From assembly GCF_023698535.1 (NCBI RefSeq), contig NZ_JALJCL010000002.1, positions 248,001 through 312,000 on the forward strand: a stretch of 64,000 nucleotides of DNA, in the 5' to 3' direction. The translations under genes and the position numbers were made by a program. Shown here in pieces: positions 37,891 through 49,330 of this stretch (positions are counted from its first letter, which is position 1; the number at the start of each line of letters is the position of its first letter). This DNA is from Halorientalis regularis. GTDB lineage: Archaea > Halobacteriota > Halobacteria > Halobacteriales > Haloarculaceae. Below the pieces are notes generated by a model that was given only the letters and a program-made list of their open reading frames with translations, made no database searches and was not told where the DNA came from.

Positions 37891-40383
37891 TCAGTCCGCG
37901 GCTTCCGCGCCCGCCTGCTGTTGCCACTCCCGGATCTGGTCGGCGCTGACCCCCTGCACCGTCGTCGCGACCTCGTCGGGGTCGACGGTCTCCAGGTCCG
38001 CCAGCGTCTCGATGTCGGCCTCGGCCAGTTTCTCGGCCGTGCGCTCGCCCAGTCCGTCCAGATCCACCAGATCGTCGACCGCCTGCCGGGCCTGGTACTC
38101 CTGGTAGTTACAGATCGGACAGCCCAGTTCCCACGGGTCGTCGCCGTTGTGGACGATCAACTCGGGCAGGTCGTGCTCGTCACAGCGCTCGTCGGTCACC
38201 TCGATCTCGCCCCGGCGCGGGAGCGGCAGGGAGTACTCACAGTCGGGGTAGCGCGTACACCCGACCAGCCGCGAGCCGTTGCGGAGCTGTTTGATCGCCA
38301 GGTCGCCTCCTTCGTCAGCACCGCATTCGGGACAGTCACCGATCACTTCGTCCTCGCTCTCGTCGGCCTCGTCGGCCGCACACTGGGGACAACCGTGGAC
38401 GAACGTGTCCCGCCCCGCGAGCATCTTGACGTGCCGGAGCCCGTGTTCCTCACACTCCTCGTCCAGCACCTGTGGCTGGCCCGTACTCGGCAGGGGGAGG
38501 GTGTATCGACAGTCCGGGAAGCCGTCACAGCCCACGAAGTGGGAGCCGTGGCGACTCTGCCGGATCAACAGGTCGTGGTCGCTCTCCGGGCAGGGGCCCA
38601 GCGTGCGGTCGGCCTTCAGCGACTGCTGGAGGTGGTCGCCGACCTCCTCGCGGGACTCGTGGAGTTCCTCGAACACGCGTTCGAGCATCTCCCGTGACTC
38701 CTCGGTCACGTCGTCCAGCGTCGCCTCGCCGCTGGCGATGGCCGCCATGTCGGCTTCGAGTTCGGCGGTCATCTCCTCGCTGACGACGTGGTCGGCGAAC
38801 TCCTCGGCGGCCTCGACGACGGCTTTGGCCAGCGTCGTCGGCCGCGGCGGATCCTGCTCGATGTAGCCCCGGTCGTACAGCTTCTCGATCGTGTTGTGTC
38901 GCGTCGACTTCGTTCCGAGGCCGAGATCCTCCATGCGCTCGATCAGCCGTGACTGGCCGTAGCGACGGGGCGGCTGGGTCTGCTTGGCCGCCAGTTCCAC
39001 GTCGGAGACGGCGAGTTCCGCGCCCTCCTCCACGTCGGGCACGAAGTTCTCGCTCGCGCTGGAGTAGGGGTAGACCGCGTGATAGCCCGGTTCGACGAGG
39101 CGCTTGCCGTTGGCCTTCAACTGGCAGCCGTTGGCGTCGGCGACCACACGCAGGTGTTCCCAGGTGGCCGGTTCCGCGACGGTCGCGAAGAACCGGCGGA
39201 CGATCAGTTCGTAGACCTCCCACTCGTCATCGTCGAGTTCGCTCCGGTTGGGGAGTTCGCCCGTCGGGTGGATCGGCGGGTGGTCGGTCGTCTCCTCGTC
39301 GCCCCGCGTGGGCTCGATCTCGTCGAGGTTGAGCAGACCGGCCGCGTCCTCGCCGAAGGCACCGGTATCGGTGAACGCGCCCAGCAGTTCCTCGGGGTCC
39401 AGATCCTCGGGGTACACCGTGTTGTCCGTGCGCGGGTACGTGATGTAGCCCGCGGTGTACAGCTCCTCGGCGATGCTCATCGCGCGCTGGGCGGAGTAGC
39501 CCAGCGAACCCGCGGCGCTGATGAACGCCGTGGTGTTGAACGGCGCGGGCGGGTCGTCGGTCCGGGTGCGCCGTCGGACTTCGGTGACGGTCGCGCTTTT
39601 CGCCGCCAGCAACCGCTCGTGGGCGTCCTCGGCGGCGTCCTCGTCCCAGACGCGTTCGGCCTCTTTGCCGTCGTCGTCGTAGAAGTACTGGGCCTCGAAG
39701 GACTGGCTGTCCTCCGTGAGGTCGGCGAACAGTTCCCAGTAGTCGTCGGGCTCGAAGGCCTCGATCTCGCGCTCGCGGTCGACGATCAGCTTCAGCGTCG
39801 GCGACTGCACCCGCCCGACGGAAATGAAGTCGTCACCCAGTTGCCGGGCCGACAGCGAGAGGAATCGGGTGAGCGCCGCGCCCCAGATCAGGTCGATGAT
39901 CTGGCGGGCCTCGCCCGCCGCCGCCAGGTCGAAGTCCAGATCGTCGGGCTCGGCGAAGGCGTCTTTGACTTCGCGCTCGGTGATCGAGGAGAACCGGACC
40001 CGCTTGATCGGCACGTCGGTCTCGTCGCGGATGATCTCGTAGGCTTCCTTGCCGATCAACTCGCCCTCGCGGTCGTAGTCGGTCGCGATGACGGCCTCGT
40101 CGGCCCGGCCCGCGAGCTGGCGGAGCGTGCGGACGATGTTCTCCTTGGTCGCGGACTTGGTGATCTCGGCGTCGATCAACTCGACGGGTTCCACGTCGCG
40201 CCAATCCGAGTACTCCGGCGGGAAGTCGACGCCGACGACGTGGCCCGACAGCCCGACGACACGCTTGTCGCCCCAGCGGTAGACGTTGACGCCGTTCCGG
40301 CGGTCGACCTCGGCGCTGTCCTCGCTGAGGATTTCGGCGATGCGCCGCGCGGCGTTGTCCTTCTCCGTGATTATCAACTCCAC
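37891..40383 (-). CDS. topA: DNA topoisomerase I (type IA)
   Basis: 830 residues from a GTG. TOPRIM domain (about 1-150, LIITEKDNAARRIAE, with ATDYDREGELIG), catalytic type IA core with active-site tyrosine in AGYITYPRTDNT, then a C-terminal array of four Cys4 zinc ribbons (for example CPECGADEGG, CPICNYQEYQ) and a helix-hairpin-helix end (VDLDGLGERTAEKLAEADIE). Archaeal topA relaxes negatively supercoiled DNA. Zinc-ribbon number is as usual for haloarchaea. It lies next to GGGPS, no operon evidence. Confidence 0.96.
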   Translation of the reverse strand: MELIITEKDNAARRIAEILSEDSAEVDRRNGVNVYRWGDKRVVGLSGHVVGVDFPPEYSDWRDVEPVELIDAEITKSATKENIVRTLRQLAGRADEAVIATDYDREGELIGKEAYEIIRDETDVPIKRVRFSSITEREVKDAFAEPDDLDFDLAAAGEARQIIDLIWGAALTRFLSLSARQLGDDFISVGRVQSPTLKLIVDREREIEAFEPDDYWELFADLTEDSQSFEAQYFYDDDGKEAERVWDEDAAEDAHERLLAAKSATVTEVRRRTRTDDPPAPFNTTAFISAAGSLGYSAQRAMSIAEELYTAGYITYPRTDNTVYPEDLDPEELLGAFTDTGAFGEDAAGLLNLDEIEPTRGDEETTDHPPIHPTGELPNRSELDDDEWEVYELIVRRFFATVAEPATWEHLRVVADANGCQLKANGKRLVEPGYHAVYPYSSASENFVPDVEEGAELAVSDVELAAKQTQPPRRYGQSRLIERMEDLGLGTKSTRHNTIEKLYDRGYIEQDPPRPTTLAKAVVEAAEEFADHVVSEEMTAELEADMAAIASGEATLDDVTEESREMLERVFEELHESREEVGDHLQQSLKADRTLGPCPESDHDLLIRQSRHGSHFVGCDGFPDCRYTLPLPSTGQPQVLDEECEEHGLRHVKMLAGRDTFVHGCPQCAADEADESEDEVIGDCPECGADEGGDLAIKQLRNGSRLVGCTRYPDCEYSLPLPRRGEIEVTDERCDEHDLPELIVHNGDDPWELGCPICNYQEYQARQAVDDLVDLDGLGERTAEKLAEADIETLADLETVDPDEVATTVQGVSADQIREWQQQAGAEAAD

Positions 40384-40559
40384 GGCGGCCCACCTCCCGG
40401 TGCGTGGGTGGTCATTCGCCAGGCTCTAAGCGCACACAGGCTTTGAAGCTTTCGTCCCAGTGAGCCGGGAAATCGCTGGACTGCGCGGGTACGCGCGTTC
40501 GCGCGCCGGCGAGCGGGCAGGTTCAACGCTTATCCGTTCTCGGCCGCCAGAGTAGACCG

Positions 40560-41315
40560 ATGCTCCGCCGCCTGCTGTCGTGGCTGGGATCGGACGATGA
40601 CAGACCGGCCGATCCCGAGACCCGGGCCGACCGCCTCCGTGAGATCGGGCGCGATCCGCTGGCTCACGGCCACGACGCGACCGAGGACGTCCTCGCGGCA
40701 CTCGACGACGAGTCCCCGCTCGTGCGGACCACCGCCGCGGAAGTGCTGGGCTCGGTCGAGGTCTACCACGAACTCGTCGCCGCCGACCCGCTGATCGAGT
40801 GTCTGGACGACCCCGAGCGGTCGGTCCGGCTCGCGGCCGCAGAGGCGCTGACGGTCACGACCGACGCGACGGTCGTCGACGACGTACTCCCCTACGCGCT
40901 CGCCGACGACCCCGGCGTCCGCGCCGCCGGCGCAGTCGGCCTCTATCACGCGCTCGGGCGGATCACCTACGAGTTCGCGCCGGCACAGGTCGAGGCACTG
41001 TTCGACGCCGTCGCTGCCACGAACGAGGGCGACGCGGGGACCGAGGACGACGAGTTGGCCCGGGAGTACCTCCTCTCGGCGATCTCCCGGGGTGTGGCGA
41101 CGCGTGATCTGGCGTCCCTCGACGCGGCCCGGACGGACATTCTCGTGACCGCGCTCGACGACGACGCGATCTCCGTCAGCGGGCAGGCCGCCGCCCTGCT
41201 CGGCCACGTCGACAACGAGACGGCGCGCGCTGGTCTCCGGAAGGCCAGCGAGCGTCACGCCGACGAACGAGTGCGGGACGCCGCAACCGAGGCCCTGACC
41301 GACGGTGCCGAGTGA
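40560..41315 (+). CDS. HEAT-repeat protein
   Basis: 251 residues. About six HEAT-like helix pairs (each about 31 residues; for example EDVLAALDDESPLVRTTAAE, DPLIECLDDPERSVRLAAAE and DDAISVSGQAAALLGHVD). Such proteins are protein-interaction scaffolds; haloarchaeal members have no settled role. There are no catalytic residues. A TATA-like cttatccg sits about 28 bp upstream of the ATG (near 40530), so the message is probably leaderless. Confidence 0.85.
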   Translation: MLRRLLSWLGSDDDRPADPETRADRLREIGRDPLAHGHDATEDVLAALDDESPLVRTTAAEVLGSVEVYHELVAADPLIECLDDPERSVRLAAAEALTVTTDATVVDDVLPYALADDPGVRAAGAVGLYHALGRITYEFAPAQVEALFDAVAATNEGDAGTEDDELAREYLLSAISRGVATRDLASLDAARTDILVTALDDDAISVSGQAAALLGHVDNETARAGLRKASERHADERVRDAATEALTDGAE

Positions 41316-41361
41316 GAGTTCTGGCGAACCAGCCGACTCGGCTCTCCGGACCTCGTCGGTC

Positions 41362-42879
<1,518 letters not shown>

Positions 42880-42996
42880 TACTCGCGGTTCGTGAGCGGA
42901 CGGCTAAAGGCTAACGACCCGGGCGAGTGCTGGCGTCGCCGCGCCGCGGACGGCCGGAGACGCACCTTTCTTGTCCGTCCTCGCCCACGTACCGGT

Positions 42997-43299
42997 ATGG
43001 TCACCGAGAAACTGCGCCGCCTGAGTTACGGCTGGCTGCTCGTCCAGGGCCTGCTGGCCGCCGCCAGCCCGAAACGGAGTATCCAGCTCAACGCCAAGCT
43101 GTGGGGCCTGGCCTTCGAGAACACCGGCGAACTGAAGCCGAAACCGTGGTACGTCCGCTCGGTCCGCGCCGCTGGGGTCGGGATGCTCGCGGCCGGCGGT
43201 GTCGGCCTCCTGCTGGAAGATCGAGCTAGCGAGGACGAGGAGGCCGAGGCAGCCGAGGAGCCGGACGAACCGATCACCGTCGAGACCGACGACGATTGA
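42997..43299 (+). CDS. small membrane-associated haloarchaeal protein
   Basis: 100 residues (MVTEKLRRLSYGWLLVQGLL). It has a hydrophobic segment about 58-75 (AAGVGMLAAGGVGLLLE) and a strongly acidic C-terminus. It starts 117 bp from the divergent gatB start. The pattern suggests a bitopic membrane protein, cytoplasmic tail out of the membrane. No family is recognised; conservation across haloarchaea is likely but not shown. Confidence 0.6.
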   Translation: MVTEKLRRLSYGWLLVQGLLAAASPKRSIQLNAKLWGLAFENTGELKPKPWYVRSVRAAGVGMLAAGGVGLLLEDRASEDEEAEAAEEPDEPITVETDDD

Positions 43300-43408
43300 C
43301 GGACACGCCTGCCGACCCGTGCCGACCGTTTTCACCAGGCCCGTTCTTATCAGAAGCTATGTGAATGTCTGACGTAACTTTATGCCGGCGGGGACGGGCT
43401 ATGTCTCT

Positions 43409-43750
43409 ATGGCGAGCGGCAATCGCGTCGAGGAACTCGAATCGCGCGTAAACGAGCTTGAGGCGACGGTCGACGGCCTGACCGACGAACTCGTCGAGTG
43501 CAAGGTCCGTATTCGCGAGCTAGAGAACGTCGTCGACGACCAGGTCGGACTGGACACCATCGACGGGAGCGGCGTCGGGTCGTCGACGGCCCCGGCGGAA
43601 CGCGAGGCCGACGACGCGGCGGCCGAGTCGGAGCCGGAACCGGAGCCCGAGCCGGCCGCGGACGCGGAGCCGGCCGACACGCCTAAATCCGAGGCCGCCG
43701 AGGCGGAAGACGAGACGGAGTCAGAGGGCAGCGACATCATCGTCGCCTGA
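43409..43750 (+). CDS. short coiled-coil protein upstream of smc
   Basis: 113 residues from MASGNRVEELESRVNELEAT. Residues about 5-50 form a coiled coil with heptad leucine/valine spacing, and residues 60-113 are a Glu/Pro/Ala-rich low-complexity acidic tail. It precedes smc by 24 bp on the same strand, so may be co-transcribed and serve with the condensin; resembles the haloarchaeal DUF7518 group. The TATA-like ctttatg lies about 25-32 bp before the ATG. Confidence 0.7.
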   Translation: MASGNRVEELESRVNELEATVDGLTDELVECKVRIRELENVVDDQVGLDTIDGSGVGSSTAPAEREADDAAAESEPEPEPEPAADAEPADTPKSEAAEAEDETESEGSDIIVA

Positions 43751-43774
43751 CGGGCTCCGGCCACGAGCACCCCC

Positions 43775-46700
43775 ATGCACATCAAAGAGCTCGTCCTCGA
43801 CAATTTCAAGAGTTTCGGCCGGAAGACGCGAATCCCGTTTTACGAGGATTTCACCACCGTGAGCGGCCCGAACGGATCGGGCAAATCCAACATCATCGAC
43901 TCGATTCTGTTCGCGCTGGGCCTGGCTCGCACGTCGGGCATCCGCGCGGAGAAGCTGACCGACCTCATTTACAATCCCGGTCACCAGGACGGCGAGCGTG
44001 AGGGCGACGAGGAACGCGAAGCGAGCGTCGAAGTCATCCTCGACAACGCCGACGGGACCCTCGAACGGGGGACCGTCGTCAACGCCGCCGGCACCGAGGA
44101 CGTGGGCGACTGTTCGGAGATTTCCATCAAGCGCCGCGTCAAAGAGACCGAGGACAACTACTACTCCTATTACTACATCAACGGCCGTTCGGTCAACCTC
44201 TCGGACATCCAGGACCTGCTGGCCCAGGCCGGCGTCACGCCCGAGGGGTACAACGTCGTCATGCAGGGCGACGTGACCGAAATCATCAACATGACCCCGC
44301 ACGCGCGCAGGGAGATCATCGACGAGATCGCCGGGGTCGCCCAGTTCGACGCCAAGAAGGAAGACGCCTTCGAGGAACTGGAGGTCGTCGAGGAACGCAT
44401 CGAGGAGGCCCAGCTCCGCATCGAGGAGAAACGCGATCGGCTGAGCCAGCTCGAAGACGAACGTGAGACCGCCCTCGAGTATCAGGAGCTCCGCGACGAG
44501 AAGGAAGAGTACGAATCCTACCGGAAGGCCGCCGAACTGGAGGACAAACGGGCAGAACTCGACGCGGTCCGAGAGGAGATCGAGGAACTGGAGGACGAAC
44601 TGGAGACCCTCCAGCGCGAACTCGACGAGCGCCAGGGGACGGTCGTCCGCCTCGAAGAGGACCTCGAAGACCTCAACGCCGAGATCGAGCGCAAAGGCGA
44701 GGACGAGCAGTTACGGATCAAACGCGAGATCGAGGAGGTCAAAGGCGAGATCTCTCGGCTGGAAGACGCCGTCGAGAGCGCCGAAGAAAAGATCGAGGAC
44801 GCCGAGAACGAGCGCCGGCAGGCGTTCGTCCAGATCGACCGGAAACAGGAGGAGATCGACGACCTGGAGGGCGACATCCGCGAAACCAAGGTCGCCAAGT
44901 CCGGCGTCAAAGCCGACATCCAGGAGAAAGAGGACGAACTCGCCGGACTGGAAGAACAGATCGAGGAGGTCGGCGCGGAGTTCGAGGAGGTCAAAGACGA
45001 ACTCGACGAGAAACGGGCCGCCCTCGAGGACGAAAAGAGCGAGAAAAACGACCTCCAGCGCGAGCAGGACCGGCTGCTGGACGAGGCGCGCCGGCGCTCG
45101 AACCAGCAACGCGAGAAAGAGGCGGCCATCGAGGAGGCCGAGGCCCGACTCCCCGAGATCGACGCCGAGATCACCGATCTGGAGGACGAACTCGAGAAGG
45201 CCGCGGAGAACCGGTCGACCATCTCGGGCGTCGTCGAGGACCTCAAACAGGAGAAACGCGAGTTGCAGTCCGATCTCGACGACATCGAGGACGAGATCTC
45301 GGCCAAACAGCAGGAGTACGCCGAACTCGAAGCGAAGGCGGGACAGGACGGCGATTCCTCGTACGGCCGGGCGGTGACGACGATCCTCAACGGCGGGATC
45401 GACGGCGTTCACGGCACGGTCGGCCAGTTGGGCGGCGTCGATCCCGAGTACGCGACGGCGTGTGAGACGGCCGCGGGCGGGCGACTGGCACACGTCGTCG
45501 TCGACGACGACGGCATCGGACAGCACTGTATCGAGTACCTGAAGTCTCGCAACGCGGGGCGGGCGACGTTCCTGCCGATCACGAAGATGCAGCAGCGGTC
45601 GCTGTCGAGCCTGCCGAGCCACGACGGCGTGATCGACTTCGCCTACAACTTGGTCGACTTCGACAGCGAGTACGCGGGCATCTTCTCGTACGTGCTCGGC
45701 GACACGCTGATCGTCGACGAGATGGACACCGCCCGCGACCTGATGGGCGACTATCGGATGGTTACCCTCGAAGGAGATTTGGTCGAGAAGTCGGGTGCAA
45801 TGACCGGCGGCTCCTCGAAGGGGACGCGCTACTCATTCTCGGGCGGGCAGGGCCAGCTCGAACGCGTCGCCGCGCGGATCAACGACCTCGAAGACGAGCG
45901 CAAGTCGATCCGGTCGGACCTGCGGGACGTGGAGAACCGGCTGGACGACGCCCGCGACCGGAAATCAGACGCGGCGGATCAGGTCCGGGAGATCGAGAGC
46001 GAGATCGAAGCCCTCGAAACCGAACGCGAGGAGACCGAGGAGCGGATCGAACGGCTGGAGGCCGAACTCGACGAAATCGAAAAAGACCGCGAAGAAGTCT
46101 CCGACCGGATGGACGAACTCGAAGGCGAGATCGAGGAACGGACCGCGGAGATCGAGGCCATCGAGGACGAGATCGTCGAGTTGGAGAGCGAGATCGAGGA
46201 CTCGGAACTGCCGAAGCTGACGAACCAGGCCGACGAGGTGCGCGAGGCAATCGCCGACCTCGAAGCCCGGCGCGACGATCTCGACGGCGACCTGAACGAA
46301 CTCCAACTCGAAAAGCAGTACGCCGAGGACGCCATCGAGGAACTCCACGACGACATCGAGGCGGCCCAGAACCGCAAGGCCGAGCAGGAAGAGCGGATCG
46401 AGGAACTCGAGGCCGAGATCGCCGAGCAGGAGGAACTGCTCGAAGAGAAAGAGGCGGCGGTCGCCGACCTCGAAGAAGAGCTGGCAGACCTCAAAGCGGA
46501 GCGTGAGGAGCTGAAAGACGACCTCAAGGAGGCAAAGCAGGTTCGTGACGAACAGCAGTCGAAGGTCACCAGCGTCGAGGACGACCTCGCGGACTGTCGC
46601 GAGGAGGAAGACCGACTGGAGTGGGAGGTCGACGAACTCGAAGGACAGGTCGGGGACTACGACCCGGAGGACGTGCCCGACCACGACGAGGTCGAACGCG

Positions 46701-47365
46701 AGATCGACCGCCTCGAGACCGAGATGGAGAAGCTCGAACCGGTGAACATGCTCGCCATCGAGGAGTACGACGAGGTGAAGGCGGACCTCGACGACCTCGA
46801 GGACAAGAAGGGGACGCTCGTCGAGGAGGCCGACGGCATCCGCGACCGGATCGAGACCTACGAGGCCCGGAAGAAGGAGACGTTCATGGATGCCTACGAG
46901 GGCATCAACGAGCAGTTCGAGGACATCTTCGAGCGGCTCTCGAACGGGACTGGGACCCTGCACCTCGAAGACGAGGACGACCCCTTCGACGGCGGGCTGA
47001 CGATGAAAGCCCAGCCCAAGGACAAACCGATCCAGCGGCTGGCGGCGATGTCCGGCGGGGAGAAGTCCCTGACTGCGCTGGCGTTCATCTTCGCCATCCA
47101 GCGGTACAACCCCGCGCCGTTCTACGCGCTGGACGAGGTGGACGCCTTCCTCGACGCGGCCAACGCCGAGATGGTCGGCGAGATGGTCGACGAACTCGCG
47201 GGTGACGCGCAGTTCGTCGTGGTCTCGCACCGCTCGGCGCTGCTGGAACGCTCGGAGCGAGCTATCGGCGTCACGATGCAGGAGGACAACATCTCCGCCG
47301 TGACCGGCATCGACCTGAGCGAGGTCGGTGGCGACGGCGACGAGGAGGTGCCGGCGGATGACTAG
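43775..47365 (+). CDS. smc: chromosome segregation protein SMC
   Basis: 1196 residues. N-terminal ATPase head with Walker A SGPNGSGKSNIIDSILF (about 29-45), coiled-coil arms (170-520 and 680-1030), hinge domain (about 525-670, containing GQLGGVDPEYATACETAAGG), C-terminal head with ABC signature AMSGGEKSLTALAFIFAI and Walker B FYALDEVDAFLD. SMC organises and condenses chromosomes. The ScpA gene overlaps its end by 8 bp. Confidence 0.97.
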   Translation: MHIKELVLDNFKSFGRKTRIPFYEDFTTVSGPNGSGKSNIIDSILFALGLARTSGIRAEKLTDLIYNPGHQDGEREGDEEREASVEVILDNADGTLERGTVVNAAGTEDVGDCSEISIKRRVKETEDNYYSYYYINGRSVNLSDIQDLLAQAGVTPEGYNVVMQGDVTEIINMTPHARREIIDEIAGVAQFDAKKEDAFEELEVVEERIEEAQLRIEEKRDRLSQLEDERETALEYQELRDEKEEYESYRKAAELEDKRAELDAVREEIEELEDELETLQRELDERQGTVVRLEEDLEDLNAEIERKGEDEQLRIKREIEEVKGEISRLEDAVESAEEKIEDAENERRQAFVQIDRKQEEIDDLEGDIRETKVAKSGVKADIQEKEDELAGLEEQIEEVGAEFEEVKDELDEKRAALEDEKSEKNDLQREQDRLLDEARRRSNQQREKEAAIEEAEARLPEIDAEITDLEDELEKAAENRSTISGVVEDLKQEKRELQSDLDDIEDEISAKQQEYAELEAKAGQDGDSSYGRAVTTILNGGIDGVHGTVGQLGGVDPEYATACETAAGGRLAHVVVDDDGIGQHCIEYLKSRNAGRATFLPITKMQQRSLSSLPSHDGVIDFAYNLVDFDSEYAGIFSYVLGDTLIVDEMDTARDLMGDYRMVTLEGDLVEKSGAMTGGSSKGTRYSFSGGQGQLERVAARINDLEDERKSIRSDLRDVENRLDDARDRKSDAADQVREIESEIEALETEREETEERIERLEAELDEIEKDREEVSDRMDELEGEIEERTAEIEAIEDEIVELESEIEDSELPKLTNQADEVREAIADLEARRDDLDGDLNELQLEKQYAEDAIEELHDDIEAAQNRKAEQEERIEELEAEIAEQEELLEEKEAAVADLEEELADLKAEREELKDDLKEAKQVRDEQQSKVTSVEDDLADCREEEDRLEWEVDELEGQVGDYDPEDVPDHDEVEREIDRLETEMEKLEPVNMLAIEEYDEVKADLDDLEDKKGTLVEEADGIRDRIETYEARKKETFMDAYEGINEQFEDIFERLSNGTGTLHLEDEDDPFDGGLTMKAQPKDKPIQRLAAMSGGEKSLTALAFIFAIQRYNPAPFYALDEVDAFLDAANAEMVGEMVDELAGDAQFVVVSHRSALLERSERAIGVTMQEDNISAVTGIDLSEVGGDGDEEVPADD

Positions 47366-48389
47366 CGGGGACGAGCGGGGCGAGGACGACGACATTCCGC
47401 TGAACATCGCTGGTCACGAGGACCGGGAGCCGCCCAGCGGCTCCGACAGCGCGAGCGGGGAGCGGAGCGACCCGCGAGCGGGCGAGAAACCAGACGGTGC
47501 GTCGTCGATGCGCGGCAGTGACGACGGAGGCGGGGACGCGGACGGTGACGCGGCCGAAGCCCACGCCGTCGACCGACCGAAACCGCCGGGCGAGGACGAC
47601 GAGGACGACGTGCAACCCGTCGAAGTGCTGGTCCAGCTCGCCAAGGACGACGAGATCGAGCCCTGGGACATCGACATCGTGACCGTGACGGACAAGTTCC
47701 TCGACCGACTGGACGAGGCCGACCTCCGGACGTCGGGTCGCGCGCTGTTCTACGCGAGCGTCCTCCTGCGGATGAAAAGCGACGCGATGCTGAGCGACGA
47801 CGAGGACGAAGAGGAGGAACCCGAGCCCTGGGAGGCGGCGGCGATGGGCGAGGACACGCCGCTGGACTCGGACGCCGATCCCTTCGCCTCACTGGAGAAG
47901 GAGATGGATCGGCGGCTCGACCGGAAACGGGCCCGCGGGATGCCACAGACACTGGACGAACTGGTCCGGGACCTCCGGGAAGCCGAACGGGACACCTGGT
48001 GGAAGGAGTCCAGGGAGTACGACACGAGCGACAGTCCCAGCACGTACCAGCGCGGGACACAGGAACTCGACTACCGGAGCGGCGACGAGTTCCGGATGGA
48101 CGACGAGCCGACGGCCGCGGACGTGACCGGGACCGCCCACGGCGAGGACATCGACGCGATCATCGACGACGTGTACGGGGCCTGCCTCGAGCAGTGGGAA
48201 GCGGGCCGTGAGGAAGTCCTTTACGCCGAAATCGAGAACGCGGGCGGCTCCCGGGTCGAGACGTTCCTCGGCCTGCTCTTTCTCTCCCACCGCGGGCAGG
48301 TGTACCTCCAGCAAGACGACCTGTTCGGCGACCTCTGGATTCAGGATCCGAACGCGGCCCAGGGTTCCGAAGAGGCCATCGCGGACTAG
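47358..48389 (+). CDS. scpA: segregation and condensation protein ScpA
   Basis: 343 residues. A long acidic disordered N-terminus (about 1-75) precedes the kleisin N-domain (VQPVEVLVQLAKDDEIEPWDIDIVTVTDKF) and the LLRMKSDAML helix; the C-terminal winged helix (about 245-335, ETFLGLLFLSHRGQVYLQQ) binds the SMC head. Its ATG lies within the last codons of smc, giving translational coupling. The long acidic insert (about 155-190) is a haloarchaeal habit. ScpB is not seen in the window. Confidence 0.92.
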   Translation: MTSGDERGEDDDIPLNIAGHEDREPPSGSDSASGERSDPRAGEKPDGASSMRGSDDGGGDADGDAAEAHAVDRPKPPGEDDEDDVQPVEVLVQLAKDDEIEPWDIDIVTVTDKFLDRLDEADLRTSGRALFYASVLLRMKSDAMLSDDEDEEEEPEPWEAAAMGEDTPLDSDADPFASLEKEMDRRLDRKRARGMPQTLDELVRDLREAERDTWWKESREYDTSDSPSTYQRGTQELDYRSGDEFRMDDEPTAADVTGTAHGEDIDAIIDDVYGACLEQWEAGREEVLYAEIENAGGSRVETFLGLLFLSHRGQVYLQQDDLFGDLWIQDPNAAQGSEEAIAD

Positions 48390-48733
48390 TTCTCGCGGCG
48401 CGGCATCCAGAGGCCATAGAGGAGACAGAGGAGTCCGACGACCGTACTCCCGTCGGCGGCCAGCGACAGCGCGACGTCGACGGTCGTCCGCATCCCGGGT
48501 GCGAACGAGCCGACGCGGTCGAGGACGAGATAGACGCCGAGCAGGAAGCCACGGGTCCAGAAGGTGAGCAGGAAGCCGGTCGCGACGAACAGCATCGGCA
48601 GGCTCTCGTTGCGCCGGTACCCCCGGAAGGCGATGTAGCCGACGAGCAGACCGAGGACCGCGATGGCGACGGTAAAGGTCGACGAGACGGGGTCGCTCGT
48701 CCGGGCCGCGAACTGGAGTACTGGGTCAGTCAT
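48386..48733 (-). CDS. small three-span membrane protein (DUF7521-like)
   Basis: 115 residues with three to four hydrophobic segments (about 18-36, 46-70, 85-108). It begins where the upstream winged-helix gene ends (overlap of 4 bp, ATGA), so the two are co-translated. This pairing of a small wHTH with a DUF7521-like membrane protein is common in haloarchaea; function unknown. Its end shares the CTAG stop with scpA on the other strand. Confidence 0.75.
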   Translation of the reverse strand: MTDPVLQFAARTSDPVSSTFTVAIAVLGLLVGYIAFRGYRRNESLPMLFVATGFLLTFWTRGFLLGVYLVLDRVGSFAPGMRTTVDVALSLAADGSTVVGLLCLLYGLWMPRREN

Positions 48734-49074
48734 CGGAGGTCCTCCACGAACTGGGTGAAGCGGTCGGCCATGCGGTCCCGTCGGGACAGTCGGATCGTGA
48801 GGCCGTCCGCGGAGAGATCGACGACGACGCGGTCGAGGGTGGCGGTGTAGACTTTGTAGTGGTGGCCGTCGGCGTCCGCGCGGGTCTGTTCGGTGACCAG
48901 ATCGTGTACCCGGAGGTCCTCGAGGCGGCGGTAGACCGTCGGCGTCGACACGCCACAGCGGTCGCTGAGCTCGTCGGCCGACAGGGGTTGCGCGGCGGTC
49001 GCTTCGAGGATCGTCCGCGCGCAGTCGTCGGCCAGCAGCGTCGCGATGGCCTCGACATCGCTGTCTGCATCCAC
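48730..49074 (-). CDS. winged-helix transcriptional regulator (ArsR/HTH_20 type)
   Basis: 114 residues from a GTG (VDADSDVEAIATLLADDCAR). The wHTH domain (about 8-80, TAAQPLSADELSDRCGVSTP then VYRRLEDLRVHDLVTEQ) resembles ArsR-like regulators, and the wing is followed by YKVYTATLDRVVVDLSADGL. The start was chosen because other frames at this locus are longer but lack coding character. Co-translated with the membrane protein that follows. The signal sensed is unknown. Confidence 0.82.
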   Translation of the reverse strand: MDADSDVEAIATLLADDCARTILEATAAQPLSADELSDRCGVSTPTVYRRLEDLRVHDLVTEQTRADADGHHYKVYTATLDRVVVDLSADGLTIRLSRRDRMADRFTQFVEDLR

Positions 49075-49174
49075 AGTACCACCACTCGGTGACCGAGTAT
49101 CAACGCGGTTGCACGACTTCACTCGCTGAAACCGAGGCTGGCGGCTTATATTCATGGCCCGCCTCCCTCCGAGC

Positions 49175-49330
49175 ATGGTCCCAATCAACGAAACGACCCT
49201 CGGACTGACCTTCGCCGTTCTCGGCGTGGTCTTCTCGGTCGCGTGGCTGGTCCTGGGCCTGTACGGTATCAACAGCCTCCGGGAGATCAAAGCGAAGCTG
49301 GACGAGCACGAGGGCGAAAACGAACTGTAG
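49175..49330 (+). CDS. 51-residue single-span membrane protein
   Basis: MVPINETTLGLTFAVLGVVF..., a 51-residue frame too short for an automatic 60-residue cut-off. One hydrophobic span (about residues 8-33) is followed by a basic/acidic helix (REIKAKLDEHEGENEL). A TATA-like cttata at 49145-49150 lies about 28 bp ahead of this ATG, fitting a leaderless transcript; a further ATG seven codons upstream is in the box's shadow. Codons are strongly GC3-rich as in real genes. Function unknown. Confidence 0.65.
   Translation: MVPINETTLGLTFAVLGVVFSVAWLVLGLYGINSLREIKAKLDEHEGENEL

Noticed and set aside
45965-47407. 480-codon minus-strand frame opposite smc
   Set aside because: It is the complement of coiled-coil codons, giving Leu/Phe/Val-rich nonsense.
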